DNA of 56,128 nt from positions 25,794 to 81,921 of the forward strand of contig JACDED010000003.1 of assembly GCA_013816615.1 (NCBI GenBank), written 5' to 3'. The notes under the pieces were generated by a model, which saw only the letters and a program-made list of their open reading frames with translations, was not told the origin of the DNA and did no database searches. Shown one piece after another: positions 8,136-16,773 of this stretch. This stretch comes from Bacteroidota bacterium (lineage in GTDB: Bacteria > Bacteroidota > Bacteroidia > B-17B0 > Aurantibacillaceae). Numbering within the stretch: the first letter of the stretch is position 1; every line of letters begins with the position of its first letter. Made by a program: the position numbers and the translations under genes.

Positions 8136-10733
8136 TTAAAAATCTTCGTCATCTTCCTTTTTCTTTTTAGGTTCTAACGTTTTTTTAGGTGTATTATTGT
8201 TAGTCTTCTCTAATTCAAAGTTTTGCTCAGCTTTCTCTTTCTTTTTTATAGAAACAGAATCTTTTTTAAACAAACCTAATTCTTCTTTCAATAATTGTTT
8301 TAAATTCTGTTTCTCTTCTTTAAGGTCTTTTTTAATATTCTCCTTCAGGCCTTTCCTGTCATACTTAATGATTGGCTTATCCACAGTTCCGGTCATTAAA
8401 ATAAAGGCACTGCGTTTATTGTCTGGATCGTTTTCAATAGGGCCAAACTCTTCATCCGCTTTCTGCTTACGTTTTTTTGCGAGCAGCTCACTTATCAATA
8501 ATTCAATATGGTAATCAATTGCATTATCAAAGGTATGTGAACCCCAGAAAATAATATTTAATGCAGAGTTCTTTAAAGATGTACTTGGTAAATAAATAGT
8601 TTTGTTCTTTATTTCAACCACACTTTTTAAACTTGAGAATTTTATTTTTTGAAGATCCTGTATATCTACAAATTTTGAAAGGCTTAATAAAGGCTTAAAG
8701 TCAATCAACTCCCCTCTGTTAATTGCAAGATCAATGTTTGAGCGAATAGAACTCATATCCGGGTCGAGCGCATTGCTCCAGCTTCCTGAAAATTCTACAG
8801 TAGCTGTTGCAAAACCTTTTAAATTCTTTTCCTGTAAAGTACTTTGTCCAAAATTATTAAATTGCGAAAACATGTTACTGATATTAATATTCTTTAATGT
8901 ACTTTGTAAAATAACATCTAATTTACTTCCTGAATTATCAGCATATGCATCAATTTCAGCTTCACCTTCCATAGTGCTTAATTTCATATCACTCACAATT
9001 GCTTTTTGATCTTTAATTTCTATTTCCCCGGTGATTGATTGCGCCTCGAATTTTGCATAAGAAAATTTTGCTATTGCAGCATTTAATTTAAATTGAATGT
9101 TCTTTGGAATAAGTGGTGCCGTTTTATCTTCTGAAGCTTTATACTTCATCATAAAATCTTCGAGTTTTAAATAATTAGAAAATAAATTTCCCGTAATTAT
9201 CAGCGGCGCTGTTTTATCTGAGAGATAATTAAAGATCCCTGGAATTTTCGCGTTTAAAGAGATGTCCGAGCTTCCACGCTTCAGCTTAAGATTCTTCACC
9301 TCTACTTCTCTTTCTTTAGCTATAACCGAACAACTTTCAACAGTAAAAATAGTTTCGTCGTTTTTAAATTGTGCTTCTAAATTAGTAATACTTGCATCAA
9401 GATCTAATTTTACTTTATTAGAAAAGGTTTCGCTTTTCAGGTCGCTTAACAAGCCTCCAACTTCAGAATTGATTTTAAGATTACCTCTTAATTTTGTTAA
9501 AGTATCAATTGGCCAAAAATTTTGAAGGTTTTCGAGATTAACATTTGCGTCAACTACAAAATGAATAAATGGATTTGAAAAATCACTCAGCGAGAACTTT
9601 CCTTTTAATTCATCATTGTTTATTTTTAAATGCACATTTGTAAGATCGAGTTGTGAAGAAGTGCTTGAATAATTTAGTTTGCCATCGATATTTACATTTT
9701 GCGCTGTTGTAGACGTTGGCTTGTAGGTTATTTCGCCATTCTTAATGCCAAACTCGCTTGTCCACTTAAAATCTTTTTTATCATTGTATACAAAATTTCC
9801 TTTTGCATAAAAATCTCCATCACTTTTATATTCGTTTGTTTTTTGTTGTTGATCTTCCGGCAATAAAGATAATATCGTTGTAATATCAAGCTTTGATGCT
9901 TCATAATTTACATTTACTTTTTGTAAACTATCTGCATAAATAAAATTACCATTCAGGTTAAACAACATACTGTTTAAGCTTAAACTCGCTTTCTCAAATA
10001 AATAATTACTTCCTTTTACCTGTAAGATTACGTCAAGATTGCAGTTCTTGTTCTTTAAAAATGTTTTTTTGCTTTGTGCAATCTGATTGATAAACACTTT
10101 GCCTTCAGAGGTCATATCATATTCTGTTGCACTAAAATCTCCTTTAAAGTTTAGGTCTTTTATTAAAAGATCTGTTTTAAAGATCTTTTGTTTATCACGA
10201 TAGATCATGCGACAATTTTTAAGCTGTATCAAATCCAGTTTAAAGCTGATAGAGTCGTTTTTATCACTTTCTTCTTTAGACTCTTCCCAAAAAATATAAT
10301 TTGGTTTACCGGCCTTTGTTAATCCTGGTTTGGCAATTGCATTCTGTAAAGTGATCTTTTTAATATCATATTTTTTATGCCACAGATCGCTAATATCAAA
10401 ATGTAAGTTTAATTGTTCGGCAAATAAAAGTGTGTCGCGTTTTTTAATTTTTAATGCTTCCATCATCAATACATTTTTAAACTCCATTGAGCAATCGGGA
10501 AATGTTTTAATGATTGTAAGATCGATGTTCTTTGGATCAATACTTACCTCCGATCTTAAATGTTTATTGATCTCTCCAAGTAAAGCCGCTTTAACTTCAT
10601 CCTGATAGATAAACAATAAACTTACGAGGGCTACACAAATAAAAATAAAAATAAAGGTAAACCATAAAATTATTTTTATGATGCGCTTAAGAACAGAGTT
10701 TTTTTTAGGTGTTATTTCGGGGTTAAATTCCAA
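8136..10733 (-). CDS. AsmA-family inner-membrane protein
   Basis: An 865-residue AsmA-like protein. The N-terminus is basic and cytoplasmic, followed by one long membrane helix (about residues 20-45) and then a large periplasmic region rich in beta structure. The opening after the helix (YQDEVKAALLGEINKHLRSE...) is the usual AsmA start, and the C-terminal part (about 600-780, around GTVDKPIIKYDR) is typical of AsmA_2/TamB-related domains. The last 70 residues are a highly charged, lysine-rich tail. Members of this superfamily are thought to be bridges or regulators for phospholipid transport to the outer membrane. The best start is TTG at 10733; no nearby ATG precedes the membrane helix. The histidine kinase follows after 32 bp. 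Confidence 0.8.
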   Translation of the reverse strand: MEFNPEITPKKNSVLKRIIKIILWFTFIFIFICVALVSLLFIYQDEVKAALLGEINKHLRSEVSIDPKNIDLTIIKTFPDCSMEFKNVLMMEALKIKKRDTLLFAEQLNLHFDISDLWHKKYDIKKITLQNAIAKPGLTKAGKPNYIFWEESKEESDKNDSISFKLDLIQLKNCRMIYRDKQKIFKTDLLIKDLNFKGDFSATEYDMTSEGKVFINQIAQSKKTFLKNKNCNLDVILQVKGSNYLFEKASLSLNSMLFNLNGNFIYADSLQKVNVNYEASKLDITTILSLLPEDQQQKTNEYKSDGDFYAKGNFVYNDKKDFKWTSEFGIKNGEITYKPTSTTAQNVNIDGKLNYSSTSSQLDLTNVHLKINNDELKGKFSLSDFSNPFIHFVVDANVNLENLQNFWPIDTLTKLRGNLKINSEVGGLLSDLKSETFSNKVKLDLDASITNLEAQFKNDETIFTVESCSVIAKEREVEVKNLKLKRGSSDISLNAKIPGIFNYLSDKTAPLIITGNLFSNYLKLEDFMMKYKASEDKTAPLIPKNIQFKLNAAIAKFSYAKFEAQSITGEIEIKDQKAIVSDMKLSTMEGEAEIDAYADNSGSKLDVILQSTLKNINISNMFSQFNNFGQSTLQEKNLKGFATATVEFSGSWSNALDPDMSSIRSNIDLAINRGELIDFKPLLSLSKFVDIQDLQKIKFSSLKSVVEIKNKTIYLPSTSLKNSALNIIFWGSHTFDNAIDYHIELLISELLAKKRKQKADEEFGPIENDPDNKRSAFILMTGTVDKPIIKYDRKGLKENIKKDLKEEKQNLKQLLKEELGLFKKDSVSIKKKEKAEQNFELEKTNNNTPKKTLEPKKKKEDDEDF

Positions 10734-10833
10734 TAAGGTAAATGTCAGTAAAAGTATAACACCTGCTATGGCTTTAGTTACTAGAAATAAACAATTGGCT
10801 TTTTATAAATTTTAGCCAATAATTTACAATGAT

Positions 10834-12018
10834 CTATTGAATGATCAGCTTTTGAAGAAAAGCGTCGCGCGTATCTGAAGCCGAAATAAGATAAATGCCT
10901 TTTAAAAGATCTGATATAGAGACCTCGTGTTCTGCCGGCGCCGCTGTTTTTAGGTCTATTTCTTTTACTTTTCGCCCTGTGATATCATAAATAAAAAGGC
11001 TTTTGCTTAAAGGTAAAGTCTCATAACCGATCTTAATTGTTTCTTTGGTTTGATTGATCCAGATGGGTGAACTACGATCACTCTTAAAGTTTACTGCTAT
11101 GGTTTTATGCGTTGCTATTGAACCGTCACGATCTGCATTCTTTAAACGGTAATAGTTAAGTCCTTTTACTGGCGCGTAATCGTAATTGAAATAAGCAAGG
11201 TTGTTCTCACCTACATTTGCAGCTAAAGAAAAAATTGTATTTAAAGGTGTAAAAGAAATACCGTCGGAACTTTTTTCAAGAAGATAATATGCCACGTTCT
11301 TTTCAGAGGCTACAAACCATTTAAGCAATATCTCATTTTCGAGGGGCTCGGCATAAAAATCCTTTAAAGTAACAGGCAAAACGCCGCTACAGCCAGTACC
11401 GCAGGTACCAGCCAGACTAACAGTAAACGTTATCAGCTCATCCGCCCGGTTAGAATTTCCTCCTACGTTAAAAGATCCTCCCGTTAAGATCATTTCTACT
11501 GTTGCATCTGCATTTGCACAACCTGCCGAAAGATTTGCAGTTGCTGTTGTATATGTTCCTAAAGCCGGGTACAGGCCACAAGTACCCACGTTTACATCAA
11601 TAGTTGAGCTTTGTGCAATAACAACGCCACCTGTATTTGTAATAAAAATCGCGTCCGGTGAACCATCCATACCGCTATTGCTGCAACCAATACCTGTAGG
11701 ATTTACGGGTGCGCCAAAATAATTACGTTTCATAAATTGGGCTGTAATAGTGGCCGTACAACCAGCGGGTAAAATATAGTTTGTTGAAAGTGCTGTAGAA
11801 ACGCCACCTGAAGTAACGGCCGTGCCGCAAGCTGTTGGCGTAAATGCCGGAACATATAATGAGGCCAGGTTGCAATAATTTGATCCCGCATTGCCGCAGC
11901 CCGCCGTTGAGCCCTGCTGTATCAAAGCGCCACTTATGTAACAACCCGAAAAAGAAACTTGTGTAAAGACCAAGTGTGTGACCAAAAATAAAATAAGTGT
12001 ATATGCTTCTTTTTTCAT
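10834..12018 (-). CDS. Secreted protein with T9SS type A sorting domain
   Basis: A 394-residue exported protein with a signal peptide of about 19 residues (hydrophobic, ending near FTQVSF). Residues about 20-210 are Cys/Gly/Thr-rich, with many CGT/SGC turns and no family I recognise. A linker beginning LPVTLKDFYAEPLENE opens a fibronectin-like module that commonly precedes the sorting domain. The last 75 residues are a type IX secretion C-terminal signal, with LFIYDITGRKVKEIDL, LLKGIYLISA and a final KLIIQ. It should cross the outer membrane through the T9SS and be anchored or released there. It is transcribed alone, divergently from the redoxin gene. The function of the N-terminal part is unknown. 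Confidence 0.85.
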   Translation of the reverse strand: MKKEAYTLILFLVTHLVFTQVSFSGCYISGALIQQGSTAGCGNAGSNYCNLASLYVPAFTPTACGTAVTSGGVSTALSTNYILPAGCTATITAQFMKRNYFGAPVNPTGIGCSNSGMDGSPDAIFITNTGGVVIAQSSTIDVNVGTCGLYPALGTYTTATANLSAGCANADATVEMILTGGSFNVGGNSNRADELITFTVSLAGTCGTGCSGVLPVTLKDFYAEPLENEILLKWFVASEKNVAYYLLEKSSDGISFTPLNTIFSLAANVGENNLAYFNYDYAPVKGLNYYRLKNADRDGSIATHKTIAVNFKSDRSSPIWINQTKETIKIGYETLPLSKSLFIYDITGRKVKEIDLKTAAPAEHEVSISDLLKGIYLISASDTRDAFLQKLIIQ

Positions 12019-12265
12019 TCTGTTTATTATAACAGTAAATTAAAAGCGGTTAAGAATTTTTTGATCAGAAAAAGATCAAATTTCTTTAGGGTGTTCACTT
12101 CTTGTGAGTGCAGTATAAATTTATACTATTTAAATAAGTTAGATGTTTTATAGATATTAAATAAATATTAACTTTTTTTGCTTTTTGCTCCTTTATTTGG
12201 CTTGATTCTTGTTAAAATAACACCGGACTCCCCAACTAAGCGGGGAATTTTGTAAATTTAATACT
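12019..12265. promoter_or_regulatory. Divergent intergenic region with palindromes
   Basis: This 247-bp spacer separates the divergent T9SS cargo and redoxin genes. It holds TTTGATC/GATCAAA (12060-12066 and 12074-12080), a perfect 16-bp palindrome AGTATAAATTTATACT at 12112-12127, and a small hairpin TCCCC/GGGGA (12229-12233 and 12242-12246) that ends 19 bp before the redoxin ATG. The palindrome is a candidate operator and the hairpin a candidate 5'-UTR structure. No clean TTTG-N20-TAnnTTTG pair was found. Confidence 0.4.
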
Positions 12266-12877
12266 ATGAAAAATTTATTGTTATCCTTAACCCTTGGAGT
12301 TGCTGCGTTAGCAACTGTAGCGTTTGTTAACTCTCCTCCCGAGGAATTGGCAATTAATGCCGCTATTCCACAAGGCGATTATAAAATGAAAGATGTAAGT
12401 GGAAAAACTATTTCGTTGAACGAAGTAAAAACCGCTAAAGGTTTATTAGTGATCTTTAGTTGTAATACCTGCCCTTACGTAAAGTTAAGCGAAGCGCGTA
12501 TTAAAGAATATTCCGATTATTGTATGGCTAATGGAATTGGCTGTGCATTGATCAACAGTAATGAAGCACAACGTGCCGAAGATGATAGTTTTGATAAAAT
12601 GACTGCATATTACTCTGCCCAAAAATTAAGGTGTGCTTATACGGTTGATGAGAAAAGTGCTTTAGCTAACGCTTTTGGCGCAACACGTACACCACAATGT
12701 TTTTTATTTAACGAAAAAGGCCTTGTTTATAAAGGCGCTATTGATGATAACGTAAAAGATGCTGCTGCTGTTAAGGCTTCCTATTTAAAAGATGCTTTGG
12801 CTTCTTTATTAAAGAACGAAACGCCTAAATTGCAGGAAACAAAATCTATTGGTTGTACCATTAAGCGCGTAGAGTAA
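12266..12877 (+). CDS. Exported thioredoxin-fold redoxin
   Basis: A 203-residue protein with a signal peptide (residues 1 to about 22) and a thioredoxin/AhpC-TSA-like fold. The redox motif FSCNTCPYVK is at about residues 69-78, with CNTCP as the CxxC pair, as in the thioredoxin-like 'CPYVK' proteins of Bacteroidota. TPQCFLFN (about 133-140) supplies the cis-proline segment. The family pattern suggests a periplasmic thiol oxidoreductase or peroxiredoxin-like protein; the substrate is unknown. ATG start; monocistronic, followed by a clear terminator at 12901-12931. Confidence 0.8.
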   Translation: MKNLLLSLTLGVAALATVAFVNSPPEELAINAAIPQGDYKMKDVSGKTISLNEVKTAKGLLVIFSCNTCPYVKLSEARIKEYSDYCMANGIGCALINSNEAQRAEDDSFDKMTAYYSAQKLRCAYTVDEKSALANAFGATRTPQCFLFNEKGLVYKGAIDDNVKDAAAVKASYLKDALASLLKNETPKLQETKSIGCTIKRVE

Positions 12878-12900
12878 TTTTTATACTAAATATTTTATTA

Positions 12901-12931
12901 AAAGCTTCACTACTATAAGTGGAGCTTTTTT
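12901..12931 (+). terminator. Rho-independent terminator of the redoxin gene
   Basis: A 10-bp stem AAAGCTTCAC (12901-12910) pairs with GTGGAGCTTT (12919-12928) through one T-G wobble, with loop TACTATAA, followed by a run of T. It begins 23 bp after the redoxin stop codon. Confidence 0.8.
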
Positions 12932-12956
12932 ATTGAATTTATTTTATAATATTTAT

Positions 12957-13404
<448 letters not shown>

Positions 13405-13412
13405 AATTCAGT

Positions 13413-15431
13413 ATGTCAACAACAACCAGTGTTTCTTTTAAAGACTTAGTACTAAAAGGCATACCTCAACAATTACCGGAGGCTAAGGCTTACGAAACAA
13501 CTATTAATCATGCGCCCAAGCGTAAAGATATTTTAAGTACTGATGAAAAAAAATTAGCTATCAGAAACGCATTACGTTATTTTGATGCAAAACATCATGC
13601 GGTTTTAGCAAAAGAATTTGCCCATGAATTAAAAACATATGGTCGCGTTTACATGCACCGCTTTAGGCCCGATTATAAAATTTATGCAAGGCCAATAAAC
13701 GAGTATCCTCACAAAAGCATACAGGCAGCAGCAATCATGCACATGCTTAGCAATAATTTAGATTATGCGGTAGCACAACATCCGCACGAATTAATTACTT
13801 ATGGTGGTAATGGTTCTGTATTTCAAAACTGGGCTCAGTATTTATTAACCATGCAATATTTGGCAACCATGACGGATGAACAAACATTGGTTTTATATAG
13901 CGGCCACCCCATGGGATTATTTCCTTCGCATAAAGATGCGCCACGCGTTGTTGTTACCAATGGTATGATGATACCAAATTATAGCAAGCCGGATGATTGG
14001 GAAAAATTTAATGCCTTAGGCGTAACACAATACGGACAAATGACGGCAGGTAGCTTTATGTACATTGGTCCGCAAGGGATCGTACACGGCACAACCATAA
14101 CCGTTATGAATGCTGCACGTAAAAAATTTAAAACAGAAGCTGACCGTAAAGGTAAGTTATTTGTTACCTGCGGCCTGGGAGGCATGAGTGGCGCGCAACC
14201 CAAAGCAGCAAAAATTGCTGGTTTGGTTTCTATTACTGCTGAAATAAATCCGAAGGCGGTAAAAACCCGTCATACACAAGGCTGGGTTGACGAAGTGTTT
14301 TCTGATCTGGATAAATTAATTACAAGAACAAAAGCAGCACAACAAAATAAAGAAGCCGTAAGTTTAGCATACGAAGGCAATGTGGTTGACCTATGGGAAC
14401 GACTGGTAAAAGAAAAAATGCCGGTAGATATTGGAAGCGATCAAACTTCTTTACATAATCCTTGGGCAGGAGGTTATTATCCTGCTGGAATTTCTTTAGA
14501 AGAAAGTAATAAGATGATGGCCGAACAGCCGGAGCAATTTAAAAAAGAAGTCCAAAAAACTTTAGTACGCCATATTAATGCAGTAAATATTTTAGCAGGA
14601 AACGGCATGTACTTTTTTGATTATGGCAATGCGTTTTTATTAGAAGTTTCGCGCGCAGGGGGCGATGTATTTGCTAATAAAGAAGCAGGAGAATTTAAAT
14701 ACAAAAGTTATGTACAGGATATTTTAGGGCCAATGTGTTTTGATTATGGCTTTGGTCCGTTCCGTTGGGTGTGTACCTCGGCCAAGCCGGAAGATCTTGC
14801 TATGACCGATAAATTAGCATTAATTGCCCTGGAAGAAATTTATAAAACTGCACCTGAAGAAATTAAACAGCAGTTACAGGATAACATTGTTTGGATAAAA
14901 GATGCACAACAAAATAATTTAGTAGTTGGCTCGCAGGCCCGTATTTTATATGCGGATAGCGAAGGCCGTATTAATATTGCACGCGCAGTTAACAAAGCTA
15001 TTAAAGAAGGAAAAATTACTGCGCCTGTTGTGTTGGGAAGAGATCATCACGATGTTAGTGGAACGGATAGTCCGTATCGAGAAACGTCTAATATTTATGA
15101 TGGTAGTAAATTTACTGCTGACATGGCCGTACAGAATTTTGTTGGTGACGCATTTAGAGGTGCTACCTGGATAAGCCTGCACAATGGTGGGGGCGTGGGC
15201 TGGGGCGAAGTTATTAATGGTGGTTTTGGTTTGGTGTTGGATGGAAGCGATGATGCAGAAAGACGTTTGGAACAAATGTTATTTTGGGATGTGAATAATG
15301 GTATCTCCCGCAGAGCCTGGGCCCGTAACGATGAAGCTTTATTTGCTATTAAACGCGAAATGCAACGTACGCCCAATTTAAAAGTGACTTTACCGAATTT
15401 AGTTGACGATAGTTTATTGGAGGGGTTGTAA
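13413..15431 (+). CDS. hutU: Urocanate hydratase, long form
   Basis: A 672-residue cytosolic enzyme of histidine degradation that converts urocanate to imidazolonepropionate using tightly bound NAD+ as an electrophile. Signatures are the NAD-binding LGGMSGAQPKAAKIAG around residues 254-269, the stretch GQMTAGSFMYIGPQGIVHG, the active-site cysteine in FGPFRWVCTS near 450, and the highly conserved RDHHDVSGTDSPYRETSN and HNGGGVGWGEVINGGFG. Classical bacterial HutU (Pseudomonas, Bacillus) has about 550-560 residues; this one has the extra length and motif wording of the long form also found in animals. No hutH, hutI or hutG lies in the window. It converges with the TPM gene with a 4-bp gap. Confidence 0.95.
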   Translation: MSTTTSVSFKDLVLKGIPQQLPEAKAYETTINHAPKRKDILSTDEKKLAIRNALRYFDAKHHAVLAKEFAHELKTYGRVYMHRFRPDYKIYARPINEYPHKSIQAAAIMHMLSNNLDYAVAQHPHELITYGGNGSVFQNWAQYLLTMQYLATMTDEQTLVLYSGHPMGLFPSHKDAPRVVVTNGMMIPNYSKPDDWEKFNALGVTQYGQMTAGSFMYIGPQGIVHGTTITVMNAARKKFKTEADRKGKLFVTCGLGGMSGAQPKAAKIAGLVSITAEINPKAVKTRHTQGWVDEVFSDLDKLITRTKAAQQNKEAVSLAYEGNVVDLWERLVKEKMPVDIGSDQTSLHNPWAGGYYPAGISLEESNKMMAEQPEQFKKEVQKTLVRHINAVNILAGNGMYFFDYGNAFLLEVSRAGGDVFANKEAGEFKYKSYVQDILGPMCFDYGFGPFRWVCTSAKPEDLAMTDKLALIALEEIYKTAPEEIKQQLQDNIVWIKDAQQNNLVVGSQARILYADSEGRINIARAVNKAIKEGKITAPVVLGRDHHDVSGTDSPYRETSNIYDGSKFTADMAVQNFVGDAFRGATWISLHNGGGVGWGEVINGGFGLVLDGSDDAERRLEQMLFWDVNNGISRRAWARNDEALFAIKREMQRTPNLKVTLPNLVDDSLLEGL

Positions 15432-15435
15432 AGCT

Positions 15436-16278
15436 TTACCAGTCACTACTACTCCCACCGCCGCCTGAAGAACCGCCGCCGCCACCACTAAATCCTGAAC
15501 CGGAGGAAGATGACGAAGAACTGCTACTGCTTGTTGACGAGGAACCGGATCCTGAACCATTTGCACGCGGACCCATGCGTATTTCCTTCATAAAAACCAG
15601 CATCATTAATAAACCCACACCTCCAATAAACGGTATTAAAACGCAAATACAAGCAACAACAAGCAGTGATGTTTTTTTTGTACTCTCGTTTTTGCTTTTA
15701 TTTCTTAAGAAAAAATATAGAACCAAGGCCAATAAGGGCACGTTTGCAAAATAGATCAGCCAAAATTTTATTTCTTCGCTATAGTCTTTAAGGTCTTCGG
15801 GCTTAAATTCATTTTTGCTATAATAAATAAGTTTGTCAATCCCTTTATCTATTCCCGAATAATAATTGTTATTCTTAAAGTAAGGTCTCATTTCATTATC
15901 CTGGATGTGTTTTGTGAGAAGGTCTGGCAAAGCCCCTTCTAAACCATAACCTGTATGAATTCTGAATTTTTGATCGTTAACAAAAACGGCAATTAGTAAG
16001 CCGTTGTTATTTTTAGTGCCTATCTTCCATTTATAAAAGATCTCCTGGCAAAGCGCACTCATCTCCTGCCCGTTTAAAGATGGTGCTATGTAAATAAAGA
16101 ATTGATTGGTTGTTTGTTTTTCAAACGTGGCAAGTTTATTGTTAAGGCTGCTTTCTTCTGAAGCGGTTAAAATATCCGCATTGTCGGTTACATAATTAGC
16201 GGGCTTTTCAGGAAAACTTTGCGCCGTTAAAAATAGTGGAAGAAAAAAGAAAATTATATATGCTAATTTATACACCAA
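15436..16278 (-). CDS. TPM-domain membrane protein with Ser/Gly-rich tail
   Basis: A 280-residue protein with a signal peptide (1 to about 19) and a TPM (TLP18.3/Psb32/MOLO-1) domain at about 25-145. The domain has NYVTDNADILT, TNQFFIYIAPSLNG and the family's RIHTGYGLEGALPD. Two membrane helices follow at about 172-192 and 205-230. The C-terminal 40 residues are low-complexity Ser/Gly ending in SSSDW, a tail common in this family. The domain faces the periplasm; its role is unproven, with phosphatase or chaperone-like functions proposed for relatives. The start is TTG at 16278 or GTG at 16275. It lies only 24 bp downstream of the terminator of the small upstream gene. Confidence 0.8.
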   Translation of the reverse strand: MVYKLAYIIFFFLPLFLTAQSFPEKPANYVTDNADILTASEESSLNNKLATFEKQTTNQFFIYIAPSLNGQEMSALCQEIFYKWKIGTKNNNGLLIAVFVNDQKFRIHTGYGLEGALPDLLTKHIQDNEMRPYFKNNNYYSGIDKGIDKLIYYSKNEFKPEDLKDYSEEIKFWLIYFANVPLLALVLYFFLRNKSKNESTKKTSLLVVACICVLIPFIGGVGLLMMLVFMKEIRMGPRANGSGSGSSSTSSSSSSSSSSGSGFSGGGGGSSGGGGSSSDW

Positions 16279-16302
16279 ACGAAGATATAAAAATTATAAA
16301 AA

Positions 16303-16333
16303 CAAAAAACCCACCAATATAAGGTGGGTTTTT
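16303..16333 (-). terminator. Rho-independent terminator of the 49-residue gene
   Basis: Reading the minus strand, AAAACCCACC pairs with GGTGGGTTTT around loop TTATATT, followed by more T and GTTTTT. It is therefore a strong intrinsic terminator for leftward transcription, 46 bp after the small gene's stop. It sits just upstream of the TPM start codon, so the TPM promoter must overlap it, or TPM depends on read-through. Confidence 0.8.
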
Positions 16334-16378
16334 GCTTTTGTCCAGTTCACTATTTTTGAGATAGCAAAATTGACTGTA

Positions 16379-16528
16379 TTATTTGTTATGCTTTTTTGGT
16401 AGATCTTTTTTAAGATCAGCGTTTTGTTTTTTATTTTTATCTGTTTCTTTTTGGTGCGTTTCAGCGCTGTGTGATGGAGCCGCTTTCTTAATGCGTTCTC
16501 TTGCATCATCTCTTCCTGTGTTTGGCAT
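16379..16528 (-). CDS. Small charged hypothetical protein, 49 residues
   Basis: An ATG-started frame of 49 codons that begins MPNTGRDDARERIKKA and continues with a Lys/Asp/Asn/Gln-rich, entirely hydrophilic sequence ending KKHNK. Highly charged and without hydrophobic core residues, it is probably disordered or a single helix; I recognise no family. Support for a real gene is positional: it fills an otherwise empty stretch, has an ATG start, and is followed by a strong intrinsic terminator on its own strand. Open frames in two other registers overlap it (16294-16509 minus and 16383-16592 plus) but are worse: one runs through the terminator and the other encodes Phe/Ser-rich nonsense. Confidence 0.6.
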   Translation of the reverse strand: MPNTGRDDARERIKKAAPSHSAETHQKETDKNKKQNADLKKDLPKKHNK

Positions 16529-16693
16529 AAGATCCGTTTTTAATTTGTTTCTTCTTAATATATGGCAAGAAATACGCCATATAATTATTTAATTACAAAT
16601 CAGGAAGTTAAAAAAAAGAGGTTTCATTTATTGTGTATTCTATTACACATTTAAGCCAAAGATTTCACCGATGCATGAGGATAATTAAGAAAA

Positions 16694-16762
16694 TCCTCTC
16701 CGGCCCTCCGGGCAACCTCTCCCCGTCCGAACGGATTATTCATCCGGGCGGGCAGAGAGGGA
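16694..16762. repeat. GC-rich structured intergenic element near pit 3' end
   Basis: Imperfect inverted ends (TCCTCTCC against GAGAGGGA) enclose GCCCTCCGGGC, a second CCTCTCC, and CCCGTCCG facing CGGGCGGG. On the minus strand it lies 11 bp after the stop of the phosphate transporter and is followed by GGATTTTCTT, so it may act as its terminator. A GAGGAT/ATCCTC stem (16677-16698) adjoins it. The rest of the gene-free stretch 16529-16773 is AT-rich with nothing else recognisable. Confidence 0.5.
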
Positions 16763-16773
16763 CAATATTACGT

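Noticed and set aside
15436-15560. Ser/Gly-rich tail of the TPM protein as a possible frameshift or assembly error
   Set aside because: Such tails are normal in this family and the frame ends cleanly next to the hutU stop.
16294-16592. Open frames of 71 (minus) and 69 (plus) codons around the small gene
   Set aside because: The minus frame reads through the intrinsic terminator; the plus frame is antisense with Phe/Ser/Leu-rich composition. The 49-codon frame fits the signals better.
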